The position numbers and the translations under genes were made by a program. Of a stretch of DNA of 64,000 nucleotides, positions 16,269 through 25,124 are shown piece by piece. Each line of letters opens with the position of its first letter. Within the stretch, counting starts at the first letter, position 1. The DNA comes from Rathayibacter sp. VKM Ac-2760 (GTDB lineage: Bacteria > Actinomycetota > Actinomycetes > Actinomycetales > Microbacteriaceae), in NCBI RefSeq assembly GCF_009834185.1, contig NZ_CP047173.1, positions 3,286,001 to 3,350,000 on the forward strand, given 5' to 3'. The notes under the pieces are model-generated. The model worked only from the letters and a program-made list of their open reading frames with translations, made no database searches and was not told where the DNA came from.

Positions 16269-17699
16269 GTGCCTAGACGGCTCCTCCCACGCCGAGGCTT
16301 CCGCAAAGGCCTCGTCGCGCTCGGCCTGCTCGCCGCGACCCTCGGCGGCGTCCTCGCCGCCGCGCCGGCCGCGACGGCCGAGACCACCGCCGACCAGTCG
16401 ATCATCGCCTGGGTCCGCGTGCAGGGCACGAACGAGAACCTGGTGGGGGTGACCGTCGAGCTCGGCGGCGACGCCACCGCGACGCTCACCACGGGCGACG
16501 ACGGCCGCGCCGTCTTCCCGCTCGAGGAGGCCGGCACGTTCAGCGTGACGGTCGACGAGGCGACGCTCCCCGCCGACAAGGGCTACCCCGCAGCGGGGCA
16601 GAACCCGAAGCAGGTGAGCATCGTCGCCTCGCAGAACCAGATCGTGAACTTCATCGTCTCGACGGCGAACCCGATCGGGACCGGCGCGAGCGCCCCCGTC
16701 CCCTCCGACTCCGCCGCTCCCACGAGCCCGGCGACCGAGGGCACCACGGGCAACGACGCGACGAACCCCGACGGCACCTCGAACGCGGTGAACCAGCCGG
16801 TCTCGGCCGACACCTTCTGGATCATCTTCTGGCCCAAGGTCATCACCGGCCTGATCTTCGGACTCCTGATCGCCCTCGCGGCCATCGGCGCCTCGCTGAT
16901 CTACGGCGTCACCGGTCTGAACAACTTCGCCCACGGCGAGCTGGTCACCTTCGGCGCGCTGATGGCCTACCTCTTCTCGGGCGTCTTCGGGCTGCCGGCG
17001 CTGCTGGCGATCCCGATCGCGGTGGTCCTCGGCGGAGCGTTCGGCTTCGTGCAGGACGGCCTGCTCTGGAAGCCGCTGCGCAAGAAGGGGATCCAGCTGA
17101 TCCCGCTGATGATCGTGACGATCGGCCTCTCACTGGCCCTGCGCTACGTCTTCGTCTTCTTCTTCGGCGCCGACCGGCTCTCGCTGCCCAACAGCACGGC
17201 CCCGTTCTTCACGGTGCCCGAGCTCGGCATCAGCCTGAAGTTCACCGACCTCGTCGGCGCCGCCATCGGCGTCGTCTGCATCGTCGGCGTGGCCCTGCTG
17301 CTCACCAAGACGAAGATCGGCAAGGCGATGCGGGCGGTGTCCGACAACCGGGCCCTCGCCTCCGCCTCGGGCATCAACGTCGAGCGCGTCATCCGCGTGG
17401 TCTGGGTGCTCTCGGGCGCTCTCGCCGCGCTGGCCGGCGTCTACATCGGCTACTACCAGTCGCTGCGCTGGGACACCGGAGCGTCGATCCTGCTGCTGAT
17501 CTTCGCGGCGATCACGCTCGGCGGCCTCGGCTCCGCCTACGGAGCACTGGTCGGCTCGCTCATCATCGGCCTGATGATGAACATCTCGACGATCTGGATC
17601 CCGGAGAACCTCAAGTACGTGGCTCCGCTCGTCCTCATGATCATCATCCTGCTGGTCAGACCGCAGGGCATCCTCGGTCGCAAGGAACGGATCGGCTGA
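16269..17699 (+). CDS. livH: Branched-chain amino-acid ABC permease LivH with secreted N-terminal domain
   Basis: 476 residues, clearly longer than a typical LivH (about 300). Residues 1-37 look like a signal peptide (LVALGLLAATLGGVLAAAPA then AATAET). Residues ~38-135 form a probable beta-sandwich of carboxypeptidase-regulatory type (VGVTVELGGDATATLTTGDD). A Ser/Thr/Pro linker follows, and from ~183 the LivH permease begins (IYGVTGLNNFAHGELVTFGA; GGLGSAYGALVGSLIIG). The GTG start follows GGGAGG at 6 nt. First gene of livHMGF, 4 nt before livM. The extra domain's role is unknown. Confidence 0.9.
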   Translation: MPRRLLPRRGFRKGLVALGLLAATLGGVLAAAPAATAETTADQSIIAWVRVQGTNENLVGVTVELGGDATATLTTGDDGRAVFPLEEAGTFSVTVDEATLPADKGYPAAGQNPKQVSIVASQNQIVNFIVSTANPIGTGASAPVPSDSAAPTSPATEGTTGNDATNPDGTSNAVNQPVSADTFWIIFWPKVITGLIFGLLIALAAIGASLIYGVTGLNNFAHGELVTFGALMAYLFSGVFGLPALLAIPIAVVLGGAFGFVQDGLLWKPLRKKGIQLIPLMIVTIGLSLALRYVFVFFFGADRLSLPNSTAPFFTVPELGISLKFTDLVGAAIGVVCIVGVALLLTKTKIGKAMRAVSDNRALASASGINVERVIRVVWVLSGALAALAGVYIGYYQSLRWDTGASILLLIFAAITLGGLGSAYGALVGSLIIGLMMNISTIWIPENLKYVAPLVLMIIILLVRPQGILGRKERIG

Positions 17700-17703
17700 C
17701 ACC

Positions 17704-18690
17704 ATGAACCTCAACTTCATCTGGCTGGCGATCGGGCAGATCGTCGACCCCACCGTCGCCGCCTACGCGCTCGCGACCATCGGCCTGGTCATCCACTTCG
17801 GATTCACCGGCCTGCTCAACTTCGGCCAGGCCGGCTTCATGGCGGTCGGCGGCTACGCCTTCGCCATCACCTCGGTCAAGTTCGAGTGGCCCGTCTGGGG
17901 CTCCCTGCTCGCGACGATCGTCGCGGCGACCGTGTTCGCGCTCATCCTCGGCGTCCCGACGCTGCGGCTGCGGGCGGACTACCTCTCGATCGTCACGATC
18001 GCGGCGGCGGAGATCATCCGGCTCTCGGTCAAGACACCCGAGTTCTCGGCGGTCACCGGCGGCTCGGAGGGCATCAACGGCGCGGCGAAGGCGTTCAACG
18101 ACCTCAACCCGCTGCCGGAGGGGCGCTTCGGCATCGGCATCCTGACCTACAACCAGGACCAGTGGTGGGTCCGCATCGTCGGCTGGAGCCTCGTGCTGCT
18201 GGCCTGCCTGCTGGTCTTCCTGCTGATGCGCAGCCCCTGGGGCCGCGTCATCAAGGGCATCCGCGAGGACGAGGACGCCGTGCGCTCGCTCGGCAAGAAC
18301 GTCTTCTCCTACAAGATCCAGGCGCTGATCCTCGGCGGCGTGCTGGGCGGCCTGGCCGGAGCGCTGTTCATCCTGCCGCGCTCGCTGCAGCCCGACAACT
18401 ACGGCACCCAGCTCACGTTCTTCCTCTACACGATCATGCTGCTGGGCGGCGCCGCGACGGTCTTCGGACCGGTCGTCGGCTCGATCATCTTCTGGGTCGT
18501 CCTCGGTCTGACCGACGGACTGCTCACGCTCGGGATCGACACCGGGGTCCTCAACAACGACCTCATCAAGCTCACCACCGTGCAGACCGGACCGATCCGG
18601 TTCATCGTGGTCGGTGTGGCCCTCATGCTCCTGGTGATCTTCAGACCCCAGGGGATCTTCGGCAAGAAGAAGGATCTGCACTTTGCCTAA
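17704..18690 (+). CDS. livM: Branched-chain amino-acid ABC permease LivM
   Basis: 328-residue multi-spanning permease, partner of LivH in the importer. Family words are GFTGLLNFGQAGFMAVGGYA near the N-terminus and the coupling-helix region GRVIKGIREDEDAVRSLGKN. The C-terminal FRPQGIFGKKKDL is typical. Its stop overlaps the TTG start of livG by 8 bp, so translation is probably coupled. Confidence 0.93.
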   Translation: MNLNFIWLAIGQIVDPTVAAYALATIGLVIHFGFTGLLNFGQAGFMAVGGYAFAITSVKFEWPVWGSLLATIVAATVFALILGVPTLRLRADYLSIVTIAAAEIIRLSVKTPEFSAVTGGSEGINGAAKAFNDLNPLPEGRFGIGILTYNQDQWWVRIVGWSLVLLACLLVFLLMRSPWGRVIKGIREDEDAVRSLGKNVFSYKIQALILGGVLGGLAGALFILPRSLQPDNYGTQLTFFLYTIMLLGGAATVFGPVVGSIIFWVVLGLTDGLLTLGIDTGVLNNDLIKLTTVQTGPIRFIVVGVALMLLVIFRPQGIFGKKKDLHFA

Positions 18691-19789
18691 AACGCCGGTC
18701 TCGGACATCACCGAGCAGGAAATCGTCCCCGGGGTCGTCAAGAAGGACCCCATCCTCGTCGCCGACGGCGTCAGCCGCCGCTTCGGCGGACTCACCGCGG
18801 TCGACGTCGCCCACGTCGAGATCCCGCGCGGCTCGATCACGGCCCTGATCGGCCCGAACGGCGCCGGCAAGACCACGTTCTTCAATCTGCTCACGGGCTT
18901 CGACAAGCCCAACACGGGCCGCTGGAACTTCAAGGGCAAGAACCTCGCGAACGTCCCGGCCTACCGGGTGTCGCGGATGGGCATGGTGCGCACCTTCCAG
19001 CTCACCAAGGCTCTCGGCGGCATGACGGTGCTCGAGAACATGCTCCTCGGCGCGAAGGGCCAGAAGGGCGAGAACATCCTCACCTCGCTGATCCGGCCGC
19101 TGTGGTCGAAGGAGGAGGAGACGATCGAGACGCGGGCGATCCGCCTGCTCGAGAAGTTCAAGCTCGACACCAAGAAGGACGACTACGCCTCGAGCCTCTC
19201 GGGCGGTCAGAAGAAGCTGCTCGAGATGGCGCGCGCGCTGATGTCGGAGCCCGAGCTGGTCATGCTCGACGAGCCGATGGCGGGCGTGAACCCGGCGCTG
19301 ACGCAGTCGCTGCTGGGGCACATCGTCAATCTCAAGGACGAGGGCATGACCGTCCTCTTCGTCGAGCACGACATGCACATGGTCAACACCATCGCCGACT
19401 GGGTGATCGTGATGGCCGAGGGCAAGGTCGTCGCCGAGGGCCCGCCCTCGACGGTGATGAACGACCCCGCGGTCATCGACGCCTACCTCGGCGCGCACCA
19501 CGACACCGACCTCGGCACGATCGAGGGCCAGCTCGAGGTGGCGGAGGAGATGGACTCGGACCTGGTCCGCGAGGACGTCGAGAAGCGGGCGGAGGAGGCC
19601 GGCGTCGAGGTGCACCCGCACCCCGACGACGCGCCGGCCGCGAGCACCGCGGCGCCCGCCACGGCCTCCCCGGCGGTCGCGCACGCCGCGGAGCCCGCCC
19701 CCGCGGAACCCACCGCCGGCTCCGCCCCGACGAGCATCGCGCCGACCACCGACGCACCCGCCGTCGACTTCGGAAAGGACGAGAAGTGA
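18683..19789 (+). CDS. livG: Branched-chain amino-acid ABC ATPase LivG with long C-terminal tail
   Basis: ABC ATPase of the Liv importer. Walker A GPNGAGKTTFFN, signature LSGGQKKLLEMA, Walker B LVMLDEPMAGVNP and the His switch VEHDMHM are all present. The start is TTG at 18683 with AAGGA upstream. After about residue 267 there is an unusual ~100-residue acidic then Ala/Pro/Thr-rich tail. LivG proteins normally end near residue 255-260. The tail looks disordered; function unknown. Confidence 0.93.
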   Translation: MPKTPVSDITEQEIVPGVVKKDPILVADGVSRRFGGLTAVDVAHVEIPRGSITALIGPNGAGKTTFFNLLTGFDKPNTGRWNFKGKNLANVPAYRVSRMGMVRTFQLTKALGGMTVLENMLLGAKGQKGENILTSLIRPLWSKEEETIETRAIRLLEKFKLDTKKDDYASSLSGGQKKLLEMARALMSEPELVMLDEPMAGVNPALTQSLLGHIVNLKDEGMTVLFVEHDMHMVNTIADWVIVMAEGKVVAEGPPSTVMNDPAVIDAYLGAHHDTDLGTIEGQLEVAEEMDSDLVREDVEKRAEEAGVEVHPHPDDAPAASTAAPATASPAVAHAAEPAPAEPTAGSAPTSIAPTTDAPAVDFGKDEK

Positions 19790-20547
19790 CCCAGAACACA
19801 CTCGAGACGCACGACCTCCACGCGGGGTACGTGCCGGGGGTCAACATCCTCAACGGGTCGAACGTCTACGTGAAGAAGGGCGAGCTGGTCGGCATCATCG
19901 GCCCGAACGGCGCCGGCAAGTCGACGCTGCTGAAGGCGATGTTCGGCCTGGTCAACATCCGCCAGGGCACGGTGCTGCTGAACGGCGAGGACATCACCGG
20001 CTTCAAGGCCGACAAGCTGGTCTCGAAGGGCGTCGGCTTCGTGCCGCAGAACAACAACGTCTTCCCGTCGCTCACCATCGAGGAGAACCTCGAGATGGGC
20101 ATGTACCAGAAGCCGAAGATGTTCAAGGAGCGGCTCGACTTCGTCACCGAGCTCTTCCCCGAGCTGACCAAGCGCCTCAAGCAGCGCTCCGGGTCGCTCT
20201 CGGGCGGCGAGCGCCAGATGGTCGCGATGTCGCGGGCGCTGATGATGGATCCGTCGATGCTCCTGCTCGACGAGCCCAGCGCGGGCCTCTCGCCGATGCG
20301 TCAGGACGAGACCTTCGTCAACGTCCAGCGGATCAACCGGGCCGGCGTCTCGATCATGATCGTCGAGCAGAACGCCCGCCGCGCACTGCAGATCTGCGAT
20401 CGCGGCTACGTGCTCGACCAGGGCCGCGACGCCTACGAGGGTCCGGGACGTGAGCTGATGAACGACCCGAAGGTGATCGAGCTCTACCTCGGGACGCTCG
20501 CGACGACCAACGAGGTCACCACGAGCACGCCGACCGTCGGCGGCTAG
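19786..20547 (+). CDS. livF: Branched-chain amino-acid ABC ATPase LivF
   Basis: 253-residue second ATPase of the importer. Walker A GPNGAGKSTLLKAM, signature LSGGERQMVAMSRAL, Walker B MLLLDEPSAGLSP and IVEQNARRAL, the characteristic LivF switch region, are visible. GTG start overlaps the livG stop (GTGA). Last gene of livHMGF, followed by a terminator. Confidence 0.95.
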   Translation: MTQNTLETHDLHAGYVPGVNILNGSNVYVKKGELVGIIGPNGAGKSTLLKAMFGLVNIRQGTVLLNGEDITGFKADKLVSKGVGFVPQNNNVFPSLTIEENLEMGMYQKPKMFKERLDFVTELFPELTKRLKQRSGSLSGGERQMVAMSRALMMDPSMLLLDEPSAGLSPMRQDETFVNVQRINRAGVSIMIVEQNARRALQICDRGYVLDQGRDAYEGPGRELMNDPKVIELYLGTLATTNEVTTSTPTVGG

Positions 20548-20560
20548 CCCGTCGCACCGA

Positions 20561-20600
20561 CCGGGGTCCGTCTCCCGCCGCGAGGCGGGGCGGGCCCCGT
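20561..20600 (+). terminator. Terminator after livF
   Basis: GC-rich hairpin: GGGGTCCGTCTCCCGCC pairs with GGCGGGGCGGGCCCC around GCGA, with some G-U pairs. It begins about 15 nt after the livF stop. Confidence 0.6.
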
Positions 20601-20660
20601 CGTCGTCCGGGCCCCGTCGTCGTCCAGGCCCCGTCGTCGTCCAGGAGCCGTCGTCGTCCA
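20592..20660 (+). repeat. Four tandem 17-18 bp repeats before the 20674 gene
   Basis: Unit GGCCCCGTCGTCGTCCA repeated four times with minor changes, ending 13 nt before the ATG at 20674. The last unit runs into the ribosome binding site region (AGGAGGAGG). Confidence 0.8.
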
Positions 20661-20673
20661 GGAGGAGGACCGG

Positions 20674-21579
20674 ATGCGCCGCACCGCCGCGTCGCCCGCC
20701 GCCGCCCTCGTCGGCGCGATCACCGCACTCCTGCTCGCCGGCTGCGCCCCCGCCGCCGCGACCCGGCTGCCCGAGGGCGTCTCGGTCGCCGTGCAGCAGA
20801 ACCGCGACGACTACGGCCCCCGGCGGATCGAGGTGCTGGTCACCAACGACTCCGCCGCTCCGCTCGAGGTCGCGCGGGCGAGCCTGGAGTCCTCCGCCTT
20901 CACCGGGGCGGCCGAGTCGAGCCGGGCGACGACCGTCCGCCCCGGCACGACGACGGCGCTCCGGCTGCAGCTCGCGCCGCCGGACTGCGCCGACGCGGAG
21001 GGCGACGGCACCGACGCCGCCGACGGCACCGCCGCCGACGCCGCCGCCGCCGCCGCGAGCGTCCGCCTCGACTTCACCCAGGGCGACGCCTCGGGCTCGG
21101 CCGTCGTGACGCCCGACGATCCGCTCGGCAGCCTCCCGCGCATCCACGCCGAGGACTGCCTCGCGCAGCGGGTCGCCGGGATCGTCTCGATCGAGCCCGG
21201 GGACAGCGTGTCCGTGGCCGAGGAGGGCGGCGAGGCCGTCGCGCACCTCGGCGTCGTCCTCACGCCGACCGGGGCGCCGGGGAGCGTCTCGATCGCCTCG
21301 ATCGGACGCACGATCCTCCTCCGCCCGGCCTCCGGCGCCGACTCCTGGCCCGTCGGCGCGCGGCTCGACGCCGGCGCCGCTCCCGTCCGCTTCGACCTCC
21401 CGATCCTGCCGAGCAACTGCAATACCCACACCGTCTCGGAGGACAAGCGGGGCACCTTCCTGCCCGTCGCGGTCGCGCTCGAGGACGGCACGACCGGCGT
21501 CGTCGCGGTCGGCGTGAGCGACGCCGTGCGCGGCGAGCTGTACCGCTTCATCGCCGAGGACTCCTGCCACTGGGAGTGA
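20674..21579 (+). CDS. Hypothetical lipoprotein
   Basis: 301 residues. Signal peptide with lipobox LLAGC (Cys at about 24) directs it to the outer face of the membrane. The rest is a mainly beta-type sequence with an Ala/Asp-rich low-complexity loop at about 110-130 and four further cysteines (contexts PPDCADA, EDCLAQ, SNCNTH, DSCHWE) that could form two disulfides. No domain recognised. It follows livF with its own strong AGGAGGAGG site; a link to amino-acid uptake is not supported. Confidence 0.7.
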   Translation: MRRTAASPAAALVGAITALLLAGCAPAAATRLPEGVSVAVQQNRDDYGPRRIEVLVTNDSAAPLEVARASLESSAFTGAAESSRATTVRPGTTTALRLQLAPPDCADAEGDGTDAADGTAADAAAAAASVRLDFTQGDASGSAVVTPDDPLGSLPRIHAEDCLAQRVAGIVSIEPGDSVSVAEEGGEAVAHLGVVLTPTGAPGSVSIASIGRTILLRPASGADSWPVGARLDAGAAPVRFDLPILPSNCNTHTVSEDKRGTFLPVAVALEDGTTGVVAVGVSDAVRGELYRFIAEDSCHWE

Positions 21580-21810
21580 CCGGGACCGGTCTCGACAACG
21601 AGTCTCTCTCTCCGCCCGCCTCCCCCCTCCGAGGGCCAAGCCGGAGGGCGCCGTGCCGTAATTTTGGTGACACGGAACATCGGCGCAGAACGGATCGGCT
21701 CCCGGCTCCCCTCCTGATCAGAGGCGGATTCCGGGCTCCTCCCGCACCGACTCCCTCCCCTTCCGCGGCCGCATCCGGGCCGCGGTCCTCGCCTTCGAAG
21801 GAGCCGACCC

Positions 21811-22014
21811 ATGAAGAGCTACACCCCCGCGCCCGTCGCCCTCGGTGCCACCTTCGGCACCGGTGCCATCGGGGACTACGAGCGCTGGAGCGTCGTCGGC
21901 GTCTACGCGCAGGTCGTGATCGCCGAGACCACCGGCGGCAAGCGCCGCAACTACAGCCGCTCGTTCGTCACCTACCGCCTGGCGCAGGAGGCGGAGCTGC
22001 TCCGCGCCTCCTGA
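21811..22014 (+). CDS. Small hypothetical protein
   Basis: 67 residues, no recognised family. Basic middle (GGKRRNYSRSF), no membrane segment. GAAGGAG lies about 7 nt before the ATG, and codon use fits a real gene. The 231-bp gap before it holds a 7-bp hairpin at about 21627 (CCCTCCG/CGGAGGG) and an AT-richer patch at 21659-21665; no clear promoter. Confidence 0.6.
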   Translation: MKSYTPAPVALGATFGTGAIGDYERWSVVGVYAQVVIAETTGGKRRNYSRSFVTYRLAQEAELLRAS

Positions 22015-22055
22015 GCCGCACCGGCCCCGAGCACCCCTCGAGCGCGCGTCCTCCG

Positions 22056-23069
22056 TCAGGCGGACGCGCGCTCGATCAGTTCGGTGGGCAGGATGATCGC
22101 GGCCGGCCGCTCCCCCGCGATGCTCTGCAGCAGCAGTCGCACCATCTCGGCGCTGATCCGGTGGAACGGCTGGCGCATGGTCGTGAGCGCCGGCTCGGTC
22201 GAGAGCGCGACGCTCGAGTCGTCGAAGCCGCCCACCGCGACGTCCTCCGGGACGCGCCGGCCGGCGCGGTGCAGGGCGTCGATCGCCCCGGCGGCCATCC
22301 GGTCGTTCGCCGCGAAGACGGCGTCGAGGTCCGGCCGCGCGGCGAGCAGCTCGGTCATCGCCGCGTCGCCGCTGGCCCGGCTGTAGTCGCCGTAGCGGAC
22401 GAGCACCTCGTCGTAGTCGTCGCCGAGCTCGCGCCGATAGCCCGCCAGGCGGGTGAGGCCGCCCGGCATGTCCGGCGGGCCGGCGATCGTCGCGATCCGG
22501 CTGCGCCCCCGGGAGCGGAGGAAGGCGACCATCTCGTGCGCGCCCTCCTCGTCGTCGGCCGCGACGTAGCCCATCCGCTTCTCGTAGCCGAGCGGGATGC
22601 CGCAGGCGATGGCGGGGACGGCGAGGTCCTGGATCTCGCGCAGCAGTCCCTGACCGCCGTGCGCGGAGACCAGCAGCACGCCGTCCACGTGACCGGCGCC
22701 GAGGTAGGAGAGCGCCCGCTTCTGCTCGGCCCGGTTCCCGGCCATGATCAGCACGAGCGAGACGTCCCGCTCGGCGAGCGCGGCCGCGGCGCCGGTGAGC
22801 AGGGTCGAGAAGTTCGGGTCCTCGAAGAGGAGCTGGTGCTCCTCGGTGAGGAGGAAGGCGACCGAGTCGGTCCGGTTCGTCGCCAGGCTGCGCGCGTGCG
22901 GATTGACCCGGTAGCCGGTCTTCTTGATCGCGGCGTCGACCGCCGACTTGGCCTCGGGGCTGACCCACTTGCCGCCGTTCAGCACCCGGGAGACGGTCCC
23001 GCGCGAGACGCCGGCCTCGAGCGCGACGTGCTCGATCGTCGGGCGCTGTCGGCCGGAGGCGGTGGTCAC
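22056..23069 (-). CDS. LacI-family transcriptional regulator
   Basis: 337 residues: N-terminal LacI helix-turn-helix (TIEHVALEAGVSRGTVSRVL), then a periplasmic-binding-like sensor domain (GFDDSSVALSTEPALTTMRQ). It is the last gene after the sugar ABC genes and very likely represses the cassette at the operator at 26498-26513; galactosides are the inferred inducer because of the GH42 enzyme. GTG start with TAAGCT 6 nt upstream, so it may also have its own leaderless transcript. Confidence 0.92.
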   Translation of the reverse strand: MTTASGRQRPTIEHVALEAGVSRGTVSRVLNGGKWVSPEAKSAVDAAIKKTGYRVNPHARSLATNRTDSVAFLLTEEHQLLFEDPNFSTLLTGAAAALAERDVSLVLIMAGNRAEQKRALSYLGAGHVDGVLLVSAHGGQGLLREIQDLAVPAIACGIPLGYEKRMGYVAADDEEGAHEMVAFLRSRGRSRIATIAGPPDMPGGLTRLAGYRRELGDDYDEVLVRYGDYSRASGDAAMTELLAARPDLDAVFAANDRMAAGAIDALHRAGRRVPEDVAVGGFDDSSVALSTEPALTTMRQPFHRISAEMVRLLLQSIAGERPAAIILPTELIERASA

Positions 23070-23075
23070 CCGGCC

Positions 23076-23081
23076 AGCTTA
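23076..23081 (-). promoter_or_regulatory. -10 box for leaderless lacI-type gene
   Basis: TAAGCT, 6 nt before the GTG at 23069. Confidence 0.45.
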
Positions 23082-23118
23082 GGGCGCGGGCCCCTCGCCG
23101 CTCGCGCGCGGGCCGCGG

Positions 23119-24027
23119 TCACGCCTTCACCGCTCCGGCCGCCAGGTCGACCTTCCAGAAGCGCTGGAGCACCAGGAAGATCGCGATCAGCGGGATGACC
23201 GACAGCAGCGCGCCGGTGATCACGAGCGTGTAGAGCGACGGGGCGGACGCGCCCTGGTTGAGCAGGCCGTTCAGGCCGACCGTGAGCGGGAACAGCTCGT
23301 CGTCGCCGAGCATGATGTACGGCAGCATGAAGTTGTTCCAGATCGCGACGAACTGGAAGAGGAAGATCGTCACCAGTCCGGGCAGCAGCATCGGCGTCGC
23401 GATGCGGGTGAAGACGTACATCTCGCCGGCGCCCTCGGTGCGCGCCGCCTCGATCACGTCGGTCGGCACCGCGGCCGCCGCGTAGATCCGGGCCAGGTAG
23501 ATGCCGTAGGGGCTGATGATCTGCGGCAGCAGCACGCCCCAGAAGGTGTTGGTCAGGCCGACGTTCGCGAGCAGGAAGTACTGCGGGATGGCGAGGATGA
23601 CGCCGGGCACCAGCACACCCATCAGCAGGACGTTGAAGACGACCTTCTTGCCGGGGAACTCGAACTTGGCGAGCACGTAGCCGGACAGCGCCGAGATCCA
23701 GGTCGAGGCGATCGCGCCGAGGCCGGCGTAGAGCGCGGTGTTGAGCATCCAGCGCCAGAAGAGTCCGTCGCGGTAGGAGGACAGCGCCGCGATGTTGTCG
23801 AGCAGGTGGGCGCTCGGCGCGAGGGTGAACGTCGAGAACAGCTCGCCGCCGTCCTTCGTCGAGGCCATCAGCACCCAGAAGACCGGGAACAGGCAGTAGA
23901 GAGCGCCGACGAGCAGGACGCCGGTGGAGAGGGCGCTGGGGCGCTCACGGCTGGCGAGCGGGGAGCGCGACGAGCGCGCGGGGCGCGAGGGCGCCGACGA
24001 CGACGGGCGGGTGGCGAGGGAGGTCAT
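23119..24027 (-). CDS. Carbohydrate ABC transporter permease (MalG type)
   Basis: 302 residues, six membrane segments, with a long Ser/Arg-rich cytoplasmic N-terminus. The binding-protein-dependent permease loop is EAARTEGAGEMYVFTRIATP. Works with the adjacent MalF-type permease and binding protein. No ATPase gene is present in the cassette, so a shared MsiK-type ATPase elsewhere is likely. 3-nt gap to the upstream permease. Confidence 0.93.
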   Translation of the reverse strand: MTSLATRPSSSAPSRPARSSRSPLASRERPSALSTGVLLVGALYCLFPVFWVLMASTKDGGELFSTFTLAPSAHLLDNIAALSSYRDGLFWRWMLNTALYAGLGAIASTWISALSGYVLAKFEFPGKKVVFNVLLMGVLVPGVILAIPQYFLLANVGLTNTFWGVLLPQIISPYGIYLARIYAAAAVPTDVIEAARTEGAGEMYVFTRIATPMLLPGLVTIFLFQFVAIWNNFMLPYIMLGDDELFPLTVGLNGLLNQGASAPSLYTLVITGALLSVIPLIAIFLVLQRFWKVDLAAGAVKA

Positions 24028-24030
24028 GGA

Positions 24031-25023
24031 TCAGTCCTCTTGTCCGAAGGCTCGCTTCTGCACGACCCGCAGGAAGACGAAGGAGATGATGAAGGTGGCC
24101 AGCGCGATGACGACCGAGGTCGCCGCGGCGGAGTAGACGTCGTCGCGGGTGAACGCGTCGCGGTAGACGAGCATCAGCGGCGACCAGCTGGTCGAGAGGC
24201 TGTTGGTGAGCGGGCGGAGCGTGGTCGGCTCGGCGAAGACCTGCAGCGTCGCGACCATCGAGAACAGCGCGGTCATCACCAGCGCGGGCGCCAGGATCGG
24301 GATCTTGATGCGCAGGGCGATCTGCACCTCGCTGGCACCGTCGATCCGTGCCGCCTCGTAGATGTCGCTCGGCACGGCCTTGAGCGAGGTGTAGATGACG
24401 ATCATGTTGAAGCCGACGCCGCCCCAGAGCGCGATGTTCGCGATGCCGAAGATCACCGCTCCCGAGGAGAGCACGCTCGGCACCTCCCAGCCGAGGGAGT
24501 CGAAGACGAAGTAGAAGGGGCTCACCGCCGGCAGGTAGAGGAAGCCCCAGAGCAGCGAGCTGATCACGGCCGGCACGGCGTAGGGCAGGAAGATCGAGAT
24601 CCGCGAGAAGCCGACGGCGCGGGTGCGCTGCGAGTCGAGCAGCAGCGCGAACAGCAGCGCGAGGCCGAGCATGCACGGGATGAGGATGAGGCCGTAGAGC
24701 AGCACCCGGCCCACACTCGCGGCAAACTCCGGATCGGAGAGCGAGGCGGCGTAGTTCTCGAAGCCCGCGAAGACCTGCTTCTGCGCGCCGGAGCCGAGAC
24801 CAAGGCCCGAGACCTGCTTCTTCTGGAAGCTGAGGAAGAGGGTGTAGACGATCGGCGCCGCCATGAAGGCGACGAAGAGCAGGATGCCGGGGGCGAGCAT
24901 CGCGTAGGGGACGCCGACCCGCGCGCGCCAGCCGGTGCGGCCGGGGCGGCGGGGGGCGGGGCGGGTCGCGCGGTTCGGCGACGTGCCGCCGTCCGGCGCT
25001 CGGGAGATCGTGGGGGCGGTCAT
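24031..25023 (-). CDS. Sugar ABC transporter permease (MalF type)
   Basis: 330 residues, about six membrane segments; permease loop EAARIDGASEVQIALRIKIP. Partner of the MalG-type permease. Located behind the binding-protein gene and a strong intercistronic hairpin. Confidence 0.93.
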   Translation of the reverse strand: MTAPTISRAPDGGTSPNRATRPAPRRPGRTGWRARVGVPYAMLAPGILLFVAFMAAPIVYTLFLSFQKKQVSGLGLGSGAQKQVFAGFENYAASLSDPEFAASVGRVLLYGLILIPCMLGLALLFALLLDSQRTRAVGFSRISIFLPYAVPAVISSLLWGFLYLPAVSPFYFVFDSLGWEVPSVLSSGAVIFGIANIALWGGVGFNMIVIYTSLKAVPSDIYEAARIDGASEVQIALRIKIPILAPALVMTALFSMVATLQVFAEPTTLRPLTNSLSTSWSPLMLVYRDAFTRDDVYSAAATSVVIALATFIISFVFLRVVQKRAFGQED

Positions 25024-25088
25024 CGCGGATCCTCAACTGCTCGATGGGGTCGTGGCCGTGCAGGAGGAGGCCGCTGCACGCGGGGTGG

Positions 25089-25120
25089 CGCGGAGGCGGG
25101 GCCGGTGCCCCGCCTCCGCG
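25089..25120 (-). terminator. Intercistronic hairpin after the binding-protein gene
   Basis: Perfect 14-bp stem with CGGT loop, 4 nt after the stop codon and 65 nt before the permease start. Probably a partial terminator or mRNA stabiliser giving more binding protein than permease. Confidence 0.6.
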
Positions 25121-25124
25121 GCCG

